Positions 27,970 through 36,744 of a stretch of 64,000 bases of DNA are shown in pieces. The position numbers and the translations under genes were made by a program. This DNA is from Ruegeria atlantica. GTDB lineage: Bacteria > Pseudomonadota > Alphaproteobacteria > Rhodobacterales > Rhodobacteraceae. Location: NCBI RefSeq assembly GCF_001458195.1, contig NZ_CYPU01000039.1, positions 620,093 through 684,092 on the forward strand, given 5' to 3'. The notes below the pieces were generated by a model that was given only the letters and a program-made list of their open reading frames with translations, was not told where the DNA came from and ran no database searches. Positions within the stretch are counted from its first letter, which is position 1, and each line of letters starts with the position of its first letter.

Positions 27970-28032
27970 GTGCTCTCTCAGAGAGCCCCGAAACAAATCG
28001 GGGCTATCGAGGTTAATATCTCAAGAAATATC

Positions 28033-28069
28033 AAGAGGATGTGAGCACATGCTCACTCCTCTTTTTTTC
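28033..28069 (+). terminator. Strong intrinsic terminator inside the liv gene set
   Basis: AAGAGGA and GTGAGC pair with GCTCAC and TCCTCTT around the loop acat, with one bulged base, and are followed by seven T residues. A weaker stem without a U-run (AGCCCCGA/TCGGGGCT) lies just upstream at 27984-28005. Together they separate the first small paralogue from the second. Confidence 0.85.
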
Positions 28070-28191
28070 CGAATGATATTGTCTAGGTCAGATGAGGGCG
28101 TCGCGGATCTCCGTTCGCTCTTCATTCTCAACCACCCGCATTCCAGCAGAAACCCCAATCTGGAAGGCAGAGCAAACCACCAAGGGACACC

Positions 28192-28545
28192 ATGAAAAAT
28201 CTGACTGCACTGACACTTGCCCTTCTCGCCCCCTCATTTGGTTTGGCAGCTGGTTCCGGACCGCTAGACGGCGCTGATTTTGTCGTGACCTGCGTCTCGG
28301 ACACCGATGGTAGTAGCGTTACTCTGGCCCGTTCGGGTGCGACTGATACCGGCTTCATCGTAACGGACACAATTCGGGGTGAGGCCAAGATTCTCTCAGG
28401 TGTTAACTCGCTGACGTTTCTCCACATCATGGACAAAGACGTGGTCACTTTTGTAGTCGATTTCGACGACCTAAACTATGACATGTCCATCAAGGGGCAG
28501 CACACTGCAAACGACCGTGGCATTTGCGATGACCCCGTAAGCTGA
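28192..28545 (+). CDS. Small secreted two-cysteine protein, paralogue 2
   Basis: The protein has 117 residues with a signal peptide ending near residue 20 (GLAAG) and a domain clearly paralogous to the product of the gene at 27646: CVSDTDGSSV, GVNSLTF, KDVVTFVVDFDD, YDMSIKGQH, RGIC. Again one cysteine stands at each end. CAAGGGACACC precedes the ATG. It lies 113 bases upstream of livH with no terminator between, so livH and livM may depend on read-through from here or on a promoter in this gap. Function unknown. Confidence 0.72.
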   Translation: MKNLTALTLALLAPSFGLAAGSGPLDGADFVVTCVSDTDGSSVTLARSGATDTGFIVTDTIRGEAKILSGVNSLTFLHIMDKDVVTFVVDFDDLNYDMSIKGQHTANDRGICDDPVS

Positions 28546-28658
28546 CAAAGCGATAACTCTCTCACATTCCGGTCCTTTCAGCCCAAAAAAGGGAGCGCAA
28601 ATTGTTGTGTCTGACATAAGCGTCGTGCCATAAAGCCGCACCCGGACAGTGAGAAGAA

Positions 28659-29672
28659 ATGATGGACTTACTAAACGCGCTTGTTGCGCTTTCGAACTTT
28701 GTGATCGTGCCTGCGGTTGCTTACGGCAGCCAGTTGGCTCTGGGGGCGCTGGGGGTCACGCTTATCTACGGCATCCTGCGGTTTTCGAATTTTGCCCATG
28801 GCGACACGATGGCCTTTGGCGCGATGATTGCCGTGCTGGTCACCTGGGGCCTGCAAGCCGTCGGAGTGAGTTTCGGACCGCTACCCACCGCACTGTTGGC
28901 CCTGCCCTTCGCGATCTTGGGCTGCATCGTTCTGGTTCTGATAACCGACCGGCTGGTCTATCGGTTTTATCGAGAACAAAGGGCCAAACCGGTGATCCTT
29001 GTGATCGTTTCTATGGGCGTCATGTTCATCATGAACGGACTTGTTCGCTTTATCATCGGACCGGATGATCAAAGGTTCTCGGACGGTGCGCGATTTATCA
29101 TATCCGCCCGTGATTTTAAGTCGATGACCGGATTGCGTGAGGGGCTTGCGATCAAGACCTCTCAGGGCATCACTCTGGTAGTTGCCGTTGTCGCGGTGGC
29201 GTTGCTGTTCTGGTTTCTCAACAAGACCCGCACGGGCAAATCGATGCGGGCCTATTCCGACAACGAGGATCTGGCGCTGCTTTCAGGTATTAACCCCGAG
29301 CGCGTTGTGATGATCACCTGGATTATCGTGGCAGCATTGGCGACCACCGCTGGTGTTCTCTATGGGTTGGATAAAAGCTTTAAACCGTTTGTCTATTTCC
29401 AACTTCTGCTGCCGATCTTCGCCTCGGCCATTGTCGGCGGTCTTGGCAACCCGCTGGGCGCCATCGCGGGCGGGTTCATTATCGCATTTTCCGAGGTGAC
29501 CGTTACCTATGCCTGGAAAAAGGTACTGACTTACGTCGCGCCTGAAAGCCTGGCGCCATCAGGATTGGTGCAATTCCTGTCCACCGATTACAAATTTGCC
29601 GTCAGCTTTGCCATCCTGCTGATCGTGCTTCTGTTCAAGCCTACCGGCCTGTTTAAGGGGAAAGCGGTATGA
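28659..29672 (+). CDS. livH: ABC transporter permease, LivH type
   Basis: This 337-residue inner-membrane permease has about eight hydrophobic segments and the family motifs LIYGILRFSNFAHGD near 40 and ASAIVGGLGNPLGAIAGG near 255, the latter contacting the ATPase. GAGAAG precedes ATG 28659. It pairs with LivM, whose start overlaps its stop by four bases. It belongs to the importer begun at 24 kb but is separated from livF by three small genes. Confidence 0.92.
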   Translation: MMDLLNALVALSNFVIVPAVAYGSQLALGALGVTLIYGILRFSNFAHGDTMAFGAMIAVLVTWGLQAVGVSFGPLPTALLALPFAILGCIVLVLITDRLVYRFYREQRAKPVILVIVSMGVMFIMNGLVRFIIGPDDQRFSDGARFIISARDFKSMTGLREGLAIKTSQGITLVVAVVAVALLFWFLNKTRTGKSMRAYSDNEDLALLSGINPERVVMITWIIVAALATTAGVLYGLDKSFKPFVYFQLLLPIFASAIVGGLGNPLGAIAGGFIIAFSEVTVTYAWKKVLTYVAPESLAPSGLVQFLSTDYKFAVSFAILLIVLLFKPTGLFKGKAV

Positions 29673-30982
29673 CCGAGTCCGTCAAAAACACGCTGCTTTT
29701 CATTGTCGTTGGCGGTTTGATCCTGCTGACCGGTTTCACACAAAGCTGGAACGCCGCAATCCTGATCCTGAACATGGGGTTGATCTCGGCCATCTTGGCG
29801 ATTGGGGTGAACCTGCAATGGGGATTTGCCGGCCTCTTTAACGTCGGCGTCATGGGCTTTGTCGCACTGGGTGGTCTGGCTGTTGTGTTGGTATCGACCC
29901 CGCCGACCCCCGGAGCATGGTCCTCGGGTGGTTATGGTATTATTCTGGCGTTGCTTTTGGGGGCAGCAACCGTTGTGGCGGCTGTTCTGGTGGCGACTCG
30001 GATGCCCAGGGGACGTGCCCAAACCTTGACGACTATTGCCATTCTCCTTGTTGGGTTCTTTGTCTACCGCGCGGTATTCGATCCAAGCGTTGCAGGGGTC
30101 GAGGCAATCGAACCCGCAGTTGCCGGCAACCTCGGCGGTTTGAACCTGCCGGTCCTTGTGGCCTGGCCTGCGGGCGGATTACTGGCTGCTGGTGCGGCGT
30201 GGCTGATCGGAAAGACGGCGCTTGGATTGCGCTCTGACTATCTGGCGATCGCGACGCTGGGCATTGCCGAGATCATCATTGCGATCATGAAGAACGAAGA
30301 CTGGTTGGCCCGGGGTGTCAAGAACGTCTACGGCATCCCGCGCCCTTCCCCCGTGGTGGGTTACGAGGTCGATCTGCAGAACGATCCCAGCTTTGTCGCG
30401 CGCGCCGATTGGTTCGGGTTGGACCCCGTCATCGCGTCGACGCTGTCGGTCAAACTGGGCTATTCGCTGCTGTTCATGATCGTTCTGCTTGCTTTGCTGT
30501 GGATGGCCCAAATGGCGTTGAAAAGCCCGTGGGGCCGCATGATGCGCGCCATCCGCGACAATGAGGTCGCGGCAGAGGCTATGGGCAAGGATGTCACCCG
30601 CCGCCACCTGCAGATCTTCGTGCTCGGCTCGGCCATCTGCGGCATCGCTGGTGCGATGATGACAACTCTGGACGGGCAACTTACGCCGGGCACATACAAT
30701 CCGCTGCGGTTTACGTTCCTTGTCTGGGTGATGGTCATCGTGGGCGGTTCGGGCAACAATTTCGGTGCCGTTCTGGGCGCATTCCTGATCTGGTTCCTAT
30801 GGGTTCAGGTCGAACCGATGGGATTGTGGTTCATGAACCTGATCACATCCAGCATGCCGGATGGCAGCGCGCTGAAATCTCATTTGATCGACAGCGCCGC
30901 GCATATGCGGCTGTTCACGATGGGCCTTATCCTGCTGATTGTTCTCAGGTTCAGCCCAAGGGGTTTGATTCCGGAAAAGTAA
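29669..30982 (+). CDS. livM: ABC transporter permease, LivM type
   Basis: This 437-residue inner-membrane permease has about ten hydrophobic segments. Family motifs include LNMGLISAILAIGVNLQWGFAG at the N terminus, LRSDYLAIATLGIAEII near 188, and MMRAIRDNEVAAEAMGKD near 289. It is longer than E. coli LivM core regions only by loops. The gene ends the liv set and is followed by a clear terminator. Confidence 0.93.
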   Translation: MTESVKNTLLFIVVGGLILLTGFTQSWNAAILILNMGLISAILAIGVNLQWGFAGLFNVGVMGFVALGGLAVVLVSTPPTPGAWSSGGYGIILALLLGAATVVAAVLVATRMPRGRAQTLTTIAILLVGFFVYRAVFDPSVAGVEAIEPAVAGNLGGLNLPVLVAWPAGGLLAAGAAWLIGKTALGLRSDYLAIATLGIAEIIIAIMKNEDWLARGVKNVYGIPRPSPVVGYEVDLQNDPSFVARADWFGLDPVIASTLSVKLGYSLLFMIVLLALLWMAQMALKSPWGRMMRAIRDNEVAAEAMGKDVTRRHLQIFVLGSAICGIAGAMMTTLDGQLTPGTYNPLRFTFLVWVMVIVGGSGNNFGAVLGAFLIWFLWVQVEPMGLWFMNLITSSMPDGSALKSHLIDSAAHMRLFTMGLILLIVLRFSPRGLIPEK

Positions 30983-31003
30983 GGCCACAATCCATCAATT
31001 CTT

Positions 31004-31043
31004 GAAACCGCGCCAACTGTCTGGTGCGGTTTCTTGATTTTAT
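31004..31043 (+). terminator. Intrinsic terminator after livM
   Basis: A 12-bp stem with one G-T wobble (GAAACCGCGCCA with TGGTGCGGTTTC) is followed by TTGATTTTAT. Confidence 0.8.
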
Positions 31044-31169
31044 ACGTTATACGGATTAGACGAATCCCAGTACCGCCTTGATCCAGCCCTCTTTTTGGCC
31101 AGTATTTACGCTAAATTGATGCTTGGCCCGCGATCATTCGGGAAACCTACGAGTTTAAAAAGAGTGCAC

Positions 31170-31421
31170 ATGAATACTTCCTTCACTAAAATAGCCCTTA
31201 TCGTCCCGCTGTTCGCCATGCTGGCTGGATGTATCCCGTCGCCGGAAGAATTGGAAACGGCCCCGGTAAAGGTGCAGACACCTAAGGGTGAAGTTACTTG
31301 CCAACTATATCGTCCAGACCGTGTGATCTGGGATCGGGCGACCAACTTCCCGGCCACCAAAATGTCGGTCTCCGAAGCGGACGCCTATTGTAAACAAGAA
31401 GGCCAGCGCCGCCTGAAGTAA
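31170..31421 (+). CDS. Small lipoprotein
   Basis: The protein has 83 residues from ATG 31170, with a signal peptide and lipobox MLAGC that would place a lipidated cysteine at about residue 21. The mature part is short, with two further cysteines (EVTCQLYRPDR and DAYCKQEGQ). It is likely attached to the outer membrane. It converges on the HerA-like gene with 41 bases between the stops. Function unknown. Confidence 0.7.
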   Translation: MNTSFTKIALIVPLFAMLAGCIPSPEELETAPVKVQTPKGEVTCQLYRPDRVIWDRATNFPATKMSVSEADAYCKQEGQRRLK

Positions 31422-31462
31422 AATACGTGCGCCGGGCAGAAGGTTCCTGCCCGGCAATACCC

Positions 31463-33004
31463 TTATCTGGCTTTGAACAAACCGCCCAGAATGCCGCGCA
31501 CAATGCGGCGTCCGGTTGTTCCTTTTAGTTCCTTTATCACGGCCTCGCTCATAGCGGTTGCGAACGTGTCTTTCTTGCGCATCACGCGAGAGGATGACCG
31601 CCCAACCCGGCTACCGGAATAGCGTCTTGCTGTCGCAAATTCACGCTCGGCCGTGGATTGGGTTTCCAACTGTTCCTCGGCCTCGGCCGCAGCTTGCGCT
31701 GCTGAATCTGCGCGGGACTGAAGGATTTCAAAAGCCGATTTCCGGTCCTTTAACTGCCCGTATTTCACGTTCATCGCTGAGGCATCGATCAGCGCCTTCC
31801 GCTCGGCCTTGGTGATTGGTCCCAGTTGCGATCCGGGTGGGCGGATCAGAGTGCGTTCGACGATCCCTGGCACGCCTTTTTTCTGAAGCATCGAGGTCAC
31901 GGCCTCACCGACACCAACTTCACGGATCGCCTCTTCTGTATCGAAAGCCGGGTTTCCACGATAGGTTTCTGCCGCAAGCCGCAGGTTTTTTCGATCCCGC
32001 GCCGTGAATGCGCGCAAAGCATGCTGCACCCGGTTACCAAGTTGTCCCAGAATGTCTTCCGGAACGTCCGCCGGATTCTGCGAGATGAAGTAAACACCCA
32101 CCCCTTTGGAGCGAATGAGGCGTGCAACCTGCTCGACCTTGTCCACCAGAACCTTGGGCGCATCATCGAACAGCAAATGCGCCTCGTCGAAGAAGAACAC
32201 CAATTTGGGTTTGTCCGGGTCGCCAACTTCGGGCAGTTCCTCAAACAGCTCGCTCAGCAGCCACAGCAGGAATGTTGCATACAGACGCGGTGACCCCATT
32301 AACTTGTCAGCGGCAAGGATGTTCACGACGCCCTGCCCGTTTTCATCCACGCGCATCAGATCGGCCAATTCCAGCGCGGGTTCACCAAACAGTTTGGTGC
32401 CGCCCTGGTTTTCCAGCACCAGCAGGCGGCGTTGAATGGCTCCGATCGAAGCAGTTGAGACATTGCCATAGCGCAAAGACAACTGAGCCCTATTTTCCCC
32501 AATCCAGACCAACAAGGACTGAAGGTCTTTGAGGTCTAGTAGCGGTAAGCCCTCTTCGTCTGCCACCCGGAACGCGATGTTCAGAATGCCCTCTTGTGCT
32601 TCGCTCAGATCCATCAGGCGCGACAGCAGCAGAGGTCCCATCTCGGTTACTGTTGTACGAACGGGATGTCCCTGTTGCCCGAACAGATCCCAGAACGTAA
32701 CCGGGCACGCGCCATACGCATAGTCGGCAAAGCCGATCCGCTGGGCGCGATCCTGAAACGCCTGGTGAAGCTTGTGGCCTTCGCTCCCCGCCTTGGCCAG
32801 ACCGGACAGGTCCCCTTTGACGTCAGACAGGAATACCGGAACACCGGCTTGGGAAAACCCCTCGGCCAGAATTTGCAGTGTCACCGTTTTACCTGTTCCC
32901 GTCGCCCCCGCGATCATGCCGTGACGGTTGGCATACTTCAGCGTCAGCGACTGTGGCTGGCTGTAGTCGTTGCCACCGCCGCCCAAGAATATGTTTTGGT
33001 CCAT
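31463..33004 (-). CDS. HerA-like helicase / ATPase (DUF853, YjgR family)
   Basis: This 513-residue P-loop ATPase has Walker A GATGTGKT at 33-40 and Walker [16 protein letters not shown] near 270. It belongs to the FtsK/HerA superfamily and matches E. coli YjgR, whose role is not settled. The C-terminal 90 residues are Ala/Glu/Ser-rich and basic ([14 protein letters not shown]). No NurA-like nuclease gene is adjacent, so this is not the archaeal-type HerA-NurA pair. It is monocistronic. Confidence 0.88.
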   Translation of the reverse strand: MDQNIFLGGGGNDYSQPQSLTLKYANRHGMIAGATGTGKTVTLQILAEGFSQAGVPVFLSDVKGDLSGLAKAGSEGHKLHQAFQDRAQRIGFADYAYGACPVTFWDLFGQQGHPVRTTVTEMGPLLLSRLMDLSEAQEGILNIAFRVADEEGLPLLDLKDLQSLLVWIGENRAQLSLRYGNVSTASIGAIQRRLLVLENQGGTKLFGEPALELADLMRVDENGQGVVNILAADKLMGSPRLYATFLLWLLSELFEELPEVGDPDKPKLVFFFDEAHLLFDDAPKVLVDKVEQVARLIRSKGVGVYFISQNPADVPEDILGQLGNRVQHALRAFTARDRKNLRLAAETYRGNPAFDTEEAIREVGVGEAVTSMLQKKGVPGIVERTLIRPPGSQLGPITKAERKALIDASAMNVKYGQLKDRKSAFEILQSRADSAAQAAAEAEEQLETQSTAEREFATARRYSGSRVGRSSSRVMRKKDTFATAMSEAVIKELKGTTGRRIVRGILGGLFKAR

Positions 33005-33130
33005 GAATGTAAGGCCTTATTTCCACCGATCTGCGGCCAGCATACAAAGTTAACCTTTAACTGCGAAAGTCTAATTGCTGCCCACGTCGCTAAGGTTACG
33101 GGGCGGCATATTTCCTCCCTGTCGACTGAC

Positions 33131-33156
33131 TGCGCCTTCGGGCGCGGTTTTTTTCA
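33131..33156 (+). terminator. UUCG-loop terminator with no protein gene upstream on its strand
   Basis: TGCGCC-ttcg-GGCGCG followed by GTTTTTTTT is an efficient-looking intrinsic terminator on the plus strand. The only gene upstream, herA-like, is on the other strand, so the hairpin either ends an unmarked short transcript starting near 33005-33100 or blocks antisense transcription. Confidence 0.6.
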
Positions 33157-33194
33157 CAAATCATGGCCGTTAGATTAAAATTTCAGGTTTTCAG

Positions 33195-33223
33195 TTGACC
33201 AATGCCCCTGCCTTTCGTAACGT
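33195..33223 (+). promoter_or_regulatory. Predicted sigma70-type promoter of a candidate small RNA
   Basis: TTGACC at 33195-33200 and TAACGT at 33218-33223 are separated by exactly 17 bases. A transcript starting about 7 bases later would run into the hairpin terminator at 33270-33304. Confidence 0.45.
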
Positions 33224-33229
33224 CTGCGC

Positions 33230-33305
33230 ATAAATAAGTCGGCCAGTCCGACGGGGAGAAAATTATTAGAAGGGAGCCGCTCCACCGGCTCCCTTCGTTC
33301 TTTTC
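33230..33305 (+). ncRNA. Candidate small RNA of about 75 nt
   Basis: The predicted transcript has a small 5' hairpin (GTCGG, loop ccagt, CCGAC at 33238-33252), a single-stranded GGGGAGAAAATTATTAG segment, and a strong 10-bp terminator hairpin (AAGGGAGCCG with CGGCTCCCTT, 33270-33295) followed by CGTTCTTTTCT. The AT-rich unpaired segment could bind Hfq. I do not recognise the family. Alternatives are a leader or attenuator for the ialB-like gene, although the terminator lies 130 bases before it. Confidence 0.45.
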
Positions 33306-33437
33306 TGTAGTAGCGTTACCTTTCCGAAAACCCGGCAAAAAACCGTTCACATGTTGAAATGACCCACCTTAGCCCCTGACAGTGTTGGACAAGGGTGATA
33401 GACGAGTGAAAAAGTCCAACATAAGACCGAGGCAATC

Positions 33438-34046
33438 ATGATCAAGAACACCCTTTCAGTCAGCCTGGTGACCGCTTCTTTGTGGTGCGGAGCCGCATAC
33501 GCTCAGGAAACGACGCAGGAAGCCGAACAGCAACCCCAGACCTCGCAAACTCAGATCGGCGACGATCTGGACCTGGGTGAATCCGGTCCGCGTAACGGCG
33601 AACAATACGTCAAGGAAGAAAAAGGCGACTGGGCGATCCTGTGCATCAAGACCGATGCCGACGAAGATCCCTGCGCGATGCGTCAGATCCTGACTGGCGA
33701 GCAAGGCCAGCCGATCGCGGAAATCACTCTGGAAAAACTGCCCGAAGGCGTGGCCGCGGTTGCCGGAGCAACTGTGGTTGTCCCGCTAGAAACGATGCTA
33801 CAGGCGCAGCTGGCGCTTTCGATCGATGGTGCTCCGGGCAAGCGCTACGACTATCACCACTGTAACCCCGTTGGCTGTGTCGCTCAGATGGGCTTTACCG
33901 AAGGCGACGTGGACGCAATGAAGGTTGGAACCAAAGCGACCTTGTCGCTTGTGTCAGTTCTCGCACCAAACCAACTGCTGCAACTGGAAGTTTCGCTGTC
34001 AGGCTTTACAGCAGGTTTTGAAGGCCTGAAAGTTCTGCAGAACTGA
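33438..34046 (+). CDS. Invasion-associated locus B (IalB) family periplasmic protein
   Basis: The 202-residue protein has a signal peptide (AAYA-QE, about residue 22), an acidic Gln/Glu-rich linker, and the IalB domain with GDWAILC...EDPCAMRQIL, VVPLETMLQ and HHCNPVGCVAQMGF. Four cysteines in the domain probably form disulfides. The family is named after a Bartonella protein, but it is widespread in non-pathogenic alphaproteobacteria, so no virulence role is implied. CCGAGG precedes the ATG. A bidirectional terminator follows. Confidence 0.87.
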   Translation: MIKNTLSVSLVTASLWCGAAYAQETTQEAEQQPQTSQTQIGDDLDLGESGPRNGEQYVKEEKGDWAILCIKTDADEDPCAMRQILTGEQGQPIAEITLEKLPEGVAAVAGATVVVPLETMLQAQLALSIDGAPGKRYDYHHCNPVGCVAQMGFTEGDVDAMKVGTKATLSLVSVLAPNQLLQLEVSLSGFTAGFEGLKVLQN

Positions 34047-34061
34047 GGTTTCGCGAAGCTA

Positions 34062-34098
34062 AAAACGCCGCCGGGTTTTACCGGCGGCGTCTTTGTTT
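34062..34098. terminator. Bidirectional terminator
   Basis: ACGCCGCCGG at 34066-34075 pairs with CCGGCGGCGT at 34082-34091. It is flanked by AAAAA on the left and CTTTGTTT on the right, and so serves the ialB-like gene and the convergent ketoacyl synthase gene. Confidence 0.85.
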
Positions 34099-34109
34099 GA
34101 AATCAGCAT

Positions 34110-35318
34110 TTATATGCGTTTTAAGGCAATTACCGCATTCAGCCCGCCAAATGCAAAGGCGTTACTCAGTGCTACGTCCACTTTCGCCTCGCGGGCTTCG
34201 TTTGGCACGACATCCAGCGCGCATTCGGGGTCCGGCTCTTCATAGCCGATGGTCGGAGCGATCACCCCATCCCGCAGTGCCATGATACAGGCCAGCAGTT
34301 CGACCGCGCCGGTGCCACCGATAAGGTGGCCGTGCATCGACTTGGTCGAAGATATCATCAGTTCGTCCGCATGAGGACCAAAGACACCGGCCACGGCAGC
34401 GCATTCCGTTTTATCATTGGCCGCGGTGCCGGTTCCATGCGCGTTGATATATCCAACACTGTCCGCGCTTAACCCTGCATCCGCAAGCGCGCCCGACATG
34501 GCACGCGCAGCGCCCTGTTTGCTGGGCATGACTATGTCCGACGCATCTGACGACATCGCAAAACCCACGACCTCACACAGGATATCAGCCCCACGGGTGC
34601 GGGCGTGCTCGTATTCTTCGAACACGAAGACACCTGCGCCTTCGCCTTGCACCATGCCATTGCGATTCGCGCTGAAAGGGCGGCAGGCGTCCTTGGACAT
34701 GACACGCAGCCCTTCCCAGGCTTTGACACCACCAAAACACAACATCGACTCTGACCCACCGGTCAGCATCGCTGGAGCAGCACCGCTGCGTACCATCTGG
34801 AACGCCAGCGCCATTGCGTGGTTGGACGAGGCACAGGCCGTCGACACCGTAAAGCTGGGACCCTTAAGGTTATGCTCCATCGAAACGTGACTGGCCGCCG
34901 CATTGTTCATCAGCTTGGGAACGACAAACGGATGCACCCGGTTTTTGCCATCCTCATAAACGGAACGGTAGTTGTCATCCCAGGTCGAAACGCCGCCGCC
35001 AGCGGTTCCCAACACAACGCCCGAGCGGGCGGCAATATCTCCGTGGAATTCGATTCCGGATTGTTCAATCGCTTCTTTGGCCGCTGTCAGAGTGAATTGT
35101 GTGAACCGGTCATACAGGGTCATTTGCTGGCGGTTAAACCGCCCCTCGGCCTCGAACCCGCGGACCTGACCGCCGATTTGAATGGCCAGTCTTTCAACAT
35201 CGCGAAATTCAAGCGCAGAGATACCGCAGCGCCCTTCGCGCATAGCCTCTAACGTATCAGGCACCGAATGGCCCAGTGAATTGATTGTACCGGCCCCGGT
35301 GATAACGACGCGTTTCAT
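34110..35318 (-). CDS. Beta-ketoacyl-ACP synthase (FabF / NodE-like)
   Basis: This 402-residue condensing enzyme has the Cys-His-His triad: Cys162 (STACASSNHA), His294 (NAHGTGTAAND) and His331 (KSMHGHLIGGTGA). It extends acyl chains on an acyl carrier protein. It lies nine bases downstream of a dedicated acyl carrier protein gene, itself after an lpxD homologue, so it probably makes a special acyl chain for a lipid of the envelope rather than serving bulk fatty-acid synthesis. NodE-type and lipid A very-long-chain systems are comparable. The product is unknown. Confidence 0.88.
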   Translation of the reverse strand: MKRVVITGAGTINSLGHSVPDTLEAMREGRCGISALEFRDVERLAIQIGGQVRGFEAEGRFNRQQMTLYDRFTQFTLTAAKEAIEQSGIEFHGDIAARSGVVLGTAGGGVSTWDDNYRSVYEDGKNRVHPFVVPKLMNNAAASHVSMEHNLKGPSFTVSTACASSNHAMALAFQMVRSGAAPAMLTGGSESMLCFGGVKAWEGLRVMSKDACRPFSANRNGMVQGEGAGVFVFEEYEHARTRGADILCEVVGFAMSSDASDIVMPSKQGAARAMSGALADAGLSADSVGYINAHGTGTAANDKTECAAVAGVFGPHADELMISSTKSMHGHLIGGTGAVELLACIMALRDGVIAPTIGYEEPDPECALDVVPNEAREAKVDVALSNAFAFGGLNAVIALKRI

Positions 35319-35327
35319 AGGATTATG

Positions 35328-35585
35328 TCAGACCTTTTCCGACACCAGCTTTTGGATGCCGGTAATGATGGCCGCGACGTTCGAGATGTCAAAGTCGCTG
35401 GCGCTCGGCTCGTTTGCGTTGAACGGAATCGAGATATCGAACTCTTCCTCGATGGCAAAAATGCTCTCGACCAGTCCAAGGCTGTCGATACCCAGATCTT
35501 CGAGCGTGCTTTCGGGTGTCACATCCGACGGCTCCAGCACGGCCTGCTCTGCAATGATTGCGATGACGCGGTCGCTGATGCTCAT
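35328..35585 (-). CDS. Acyl carrier protein
   Basis: This 85-residue acidic four-helix protein carries the phosphopantetheine attachment motif DSL with Ser35 (LGIDSLGLVE). It differs from a housekeeping AcpP (which typically reads ADSLDTVELVM) and is set within lpxD and a ketoacyl synthase gene, as specialised carriers such as AcpXL or NodF are. AGAGGA precedes the ATG. It is likely to carry the acyl group made by the next gene and used by the LpxD homologue or another acyltransferase. Confidence 0.9.
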   Translation of the reverse strand: MSISDRVIAIIAEQAVLEPSDVTPESTLEDLGIDSLGLVESIFAIEEEFDISIPFNANEPSASDFDISNVAAIITGIQKLVSEKV

Positions 35586-35617
35586 GTCGATCCTCTAATT
35601 ATCATGTTGTGGTTGAT

Positions 35618-36709
35618 TTAATCGCTTGGAGGCTGTTTGGAAACAGCCTTTTTCAGCGCCTCAACGTCACGTGCTAATCTCGGCAGCCGGCGCTGTGCTT
35701 TGTAAATGTCTGTATGCGTTTCCATTTTGACGGCTGGATAGCCCATAACCACACGCCCATTGGGCACGTTGGACAAGATTTTTGAGCCCCCGCCCGCAAT
35801 CACACCATCGCCGACAAAGATGTTGTCCGACACTCCGGTTTGTCCGCCCAAAACAACGTTATTTCCAATTTCGGCTGATCCGGACACACCGCTTTGCCCA
35901 CATAGCAGGCAATCCTGTCCTACACGTGTATTGTGCCCGATATGAACCTGGTTATCTAGCTTTGAGCCATCGCCGATGCGGGTGTTCCTGATGGTTCCAT
36001 TGTCAATGGTGCAATTCGCACCGACTTCGACATCATCGCCAATCTCGACGGCACCCAAAGAATGAATGCGGAGCCAGCTCTGCGCCCGGGCTTCACCCTG
36101 ATCGCCCATGGATTTGCGGGCGTTTTCCACGCCTGATACCTCGGGCGTCACAAAGCTGAAACCGTCACTGCCGATCCTAGCGCCGGGTTGCACAATGAAA
36201 CGATCACCGATCTGAGCCCTTGCTCCGATACTCACCATCTCGCGCAGAAACGCGTCGTCGCCCAGAACGGCATCCAGACCGATCACGCAATGTGGACCGA
36301 TGACCGCATTCTTACCGATACACGCACCGGCACCAACAACCGCCAATGGGCCGATCGAGGCACCCTCGCCTATCTCCGCCGTTGGGTCGATTACGGCAGA
36401 GGGGTGAATGCCCGGCTGCACTCCTTGCCCGCGGTCCAGCATTGCCGTGATACCCGCCATCGCCATGCGTGGACGCGGCACAAAAATCGCGGCCTCCAGC
36501 CCCAGAGCCTGCCAATCCGCACCTTCCCACAAAACGGCGGCGCGGGCGGCACCCGTGCTAAGCGCGTCCGCGTATTTCGGCGACATCGCCATTGCCAGGT
36601 CAGACGGCCGGGCATCGACCGGTTCTGCGGCGCGCTCTATAATAAGGCCAAGTTCACCCTGACAGTCCGCGCCCAAGGCTTCGGCGATTTGCTGAATAGT
36701 GTACTGCAT
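35618..36709 (-). CDS. lpxD: UDP-3-O-(3-hydroxyacyl)glucosamine N-acyltransferase (LpxD)
   Basis: This 363-residue left-handed beta-helix acyltransferase adds a 3-hydroxyacyl chain from an acyl carrier protein in lipid A synthesis. Hexapeptide repeats run from about 100 to 320; the catalytic-histidine region reads LDNQVHIGHN, and a C-terminal helix follows. It is outside the usual bamA-lpxD-fabZ-lpxA cluster. It could be the only lpxD or a second, specialised one paired with the adjacent acyl carrier protein and ketoacyl synthase. GGGAAG lies before the ATG. Confidence 0.9.
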   Translation of the reverse strand: MQYTIQQIAEALGADCQGELGLIIERAAEPVDARPSDLAMAMSPKYADALSTGAARAAVLWEGADWQALGLEAAIFVPRPRMAMAGITAMLDRGQGVQPGIHPSAVIDPTAEIGEGASIGPLAVVGAGACIGKNAVIGPHCVIGLDAVLGDDAFLREMVSIGARAQIGDRFIVQPGARIGSDGFSFVTPEVSGVENARKSMGDQGEARAQSWLRIHSLGAVEIGDDVEVGANCTIDNGTIRNTRIGDGSKLDNQVHIGHNTRVGQDCLLCGQSGVSGSAEIGNNVVLGGQTGVSDNIFVGDGVIAGGGSKILSNVPNGRVVMGYPAVKMETHTDIYKAQRRLPRLARDVEALKKAVSKQPPSD

Positions 36710-36744
36710 GACGGGCTTCCCGAGTTAAGGACCTGCCCCGGTGA

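Larger units (their letters stand above)
33005..33437. other. 433-base intergenic region with two hairpins
   Basis: There is no protein gene here. The region holds two terminator-like hairpins on the plus strand, at 33131-33154 and 33270-33304, and a well-formed plus-strand sigma70-type promoter between them at 33195-33223. This arrangement suggests at least one small RNA (entered separately). The last 130 bases lead to the ialB-like gene at 33438, preceded by GACCGAGG. Confidence 0.6.

Noticed and set aside
31463..33004. HerA-like ATPase as part of a defence system
   Set aside because: No nuclease, SIR2 or other defence partner is adjacent, and the sequence fits the housekeeping-type YjgR family.
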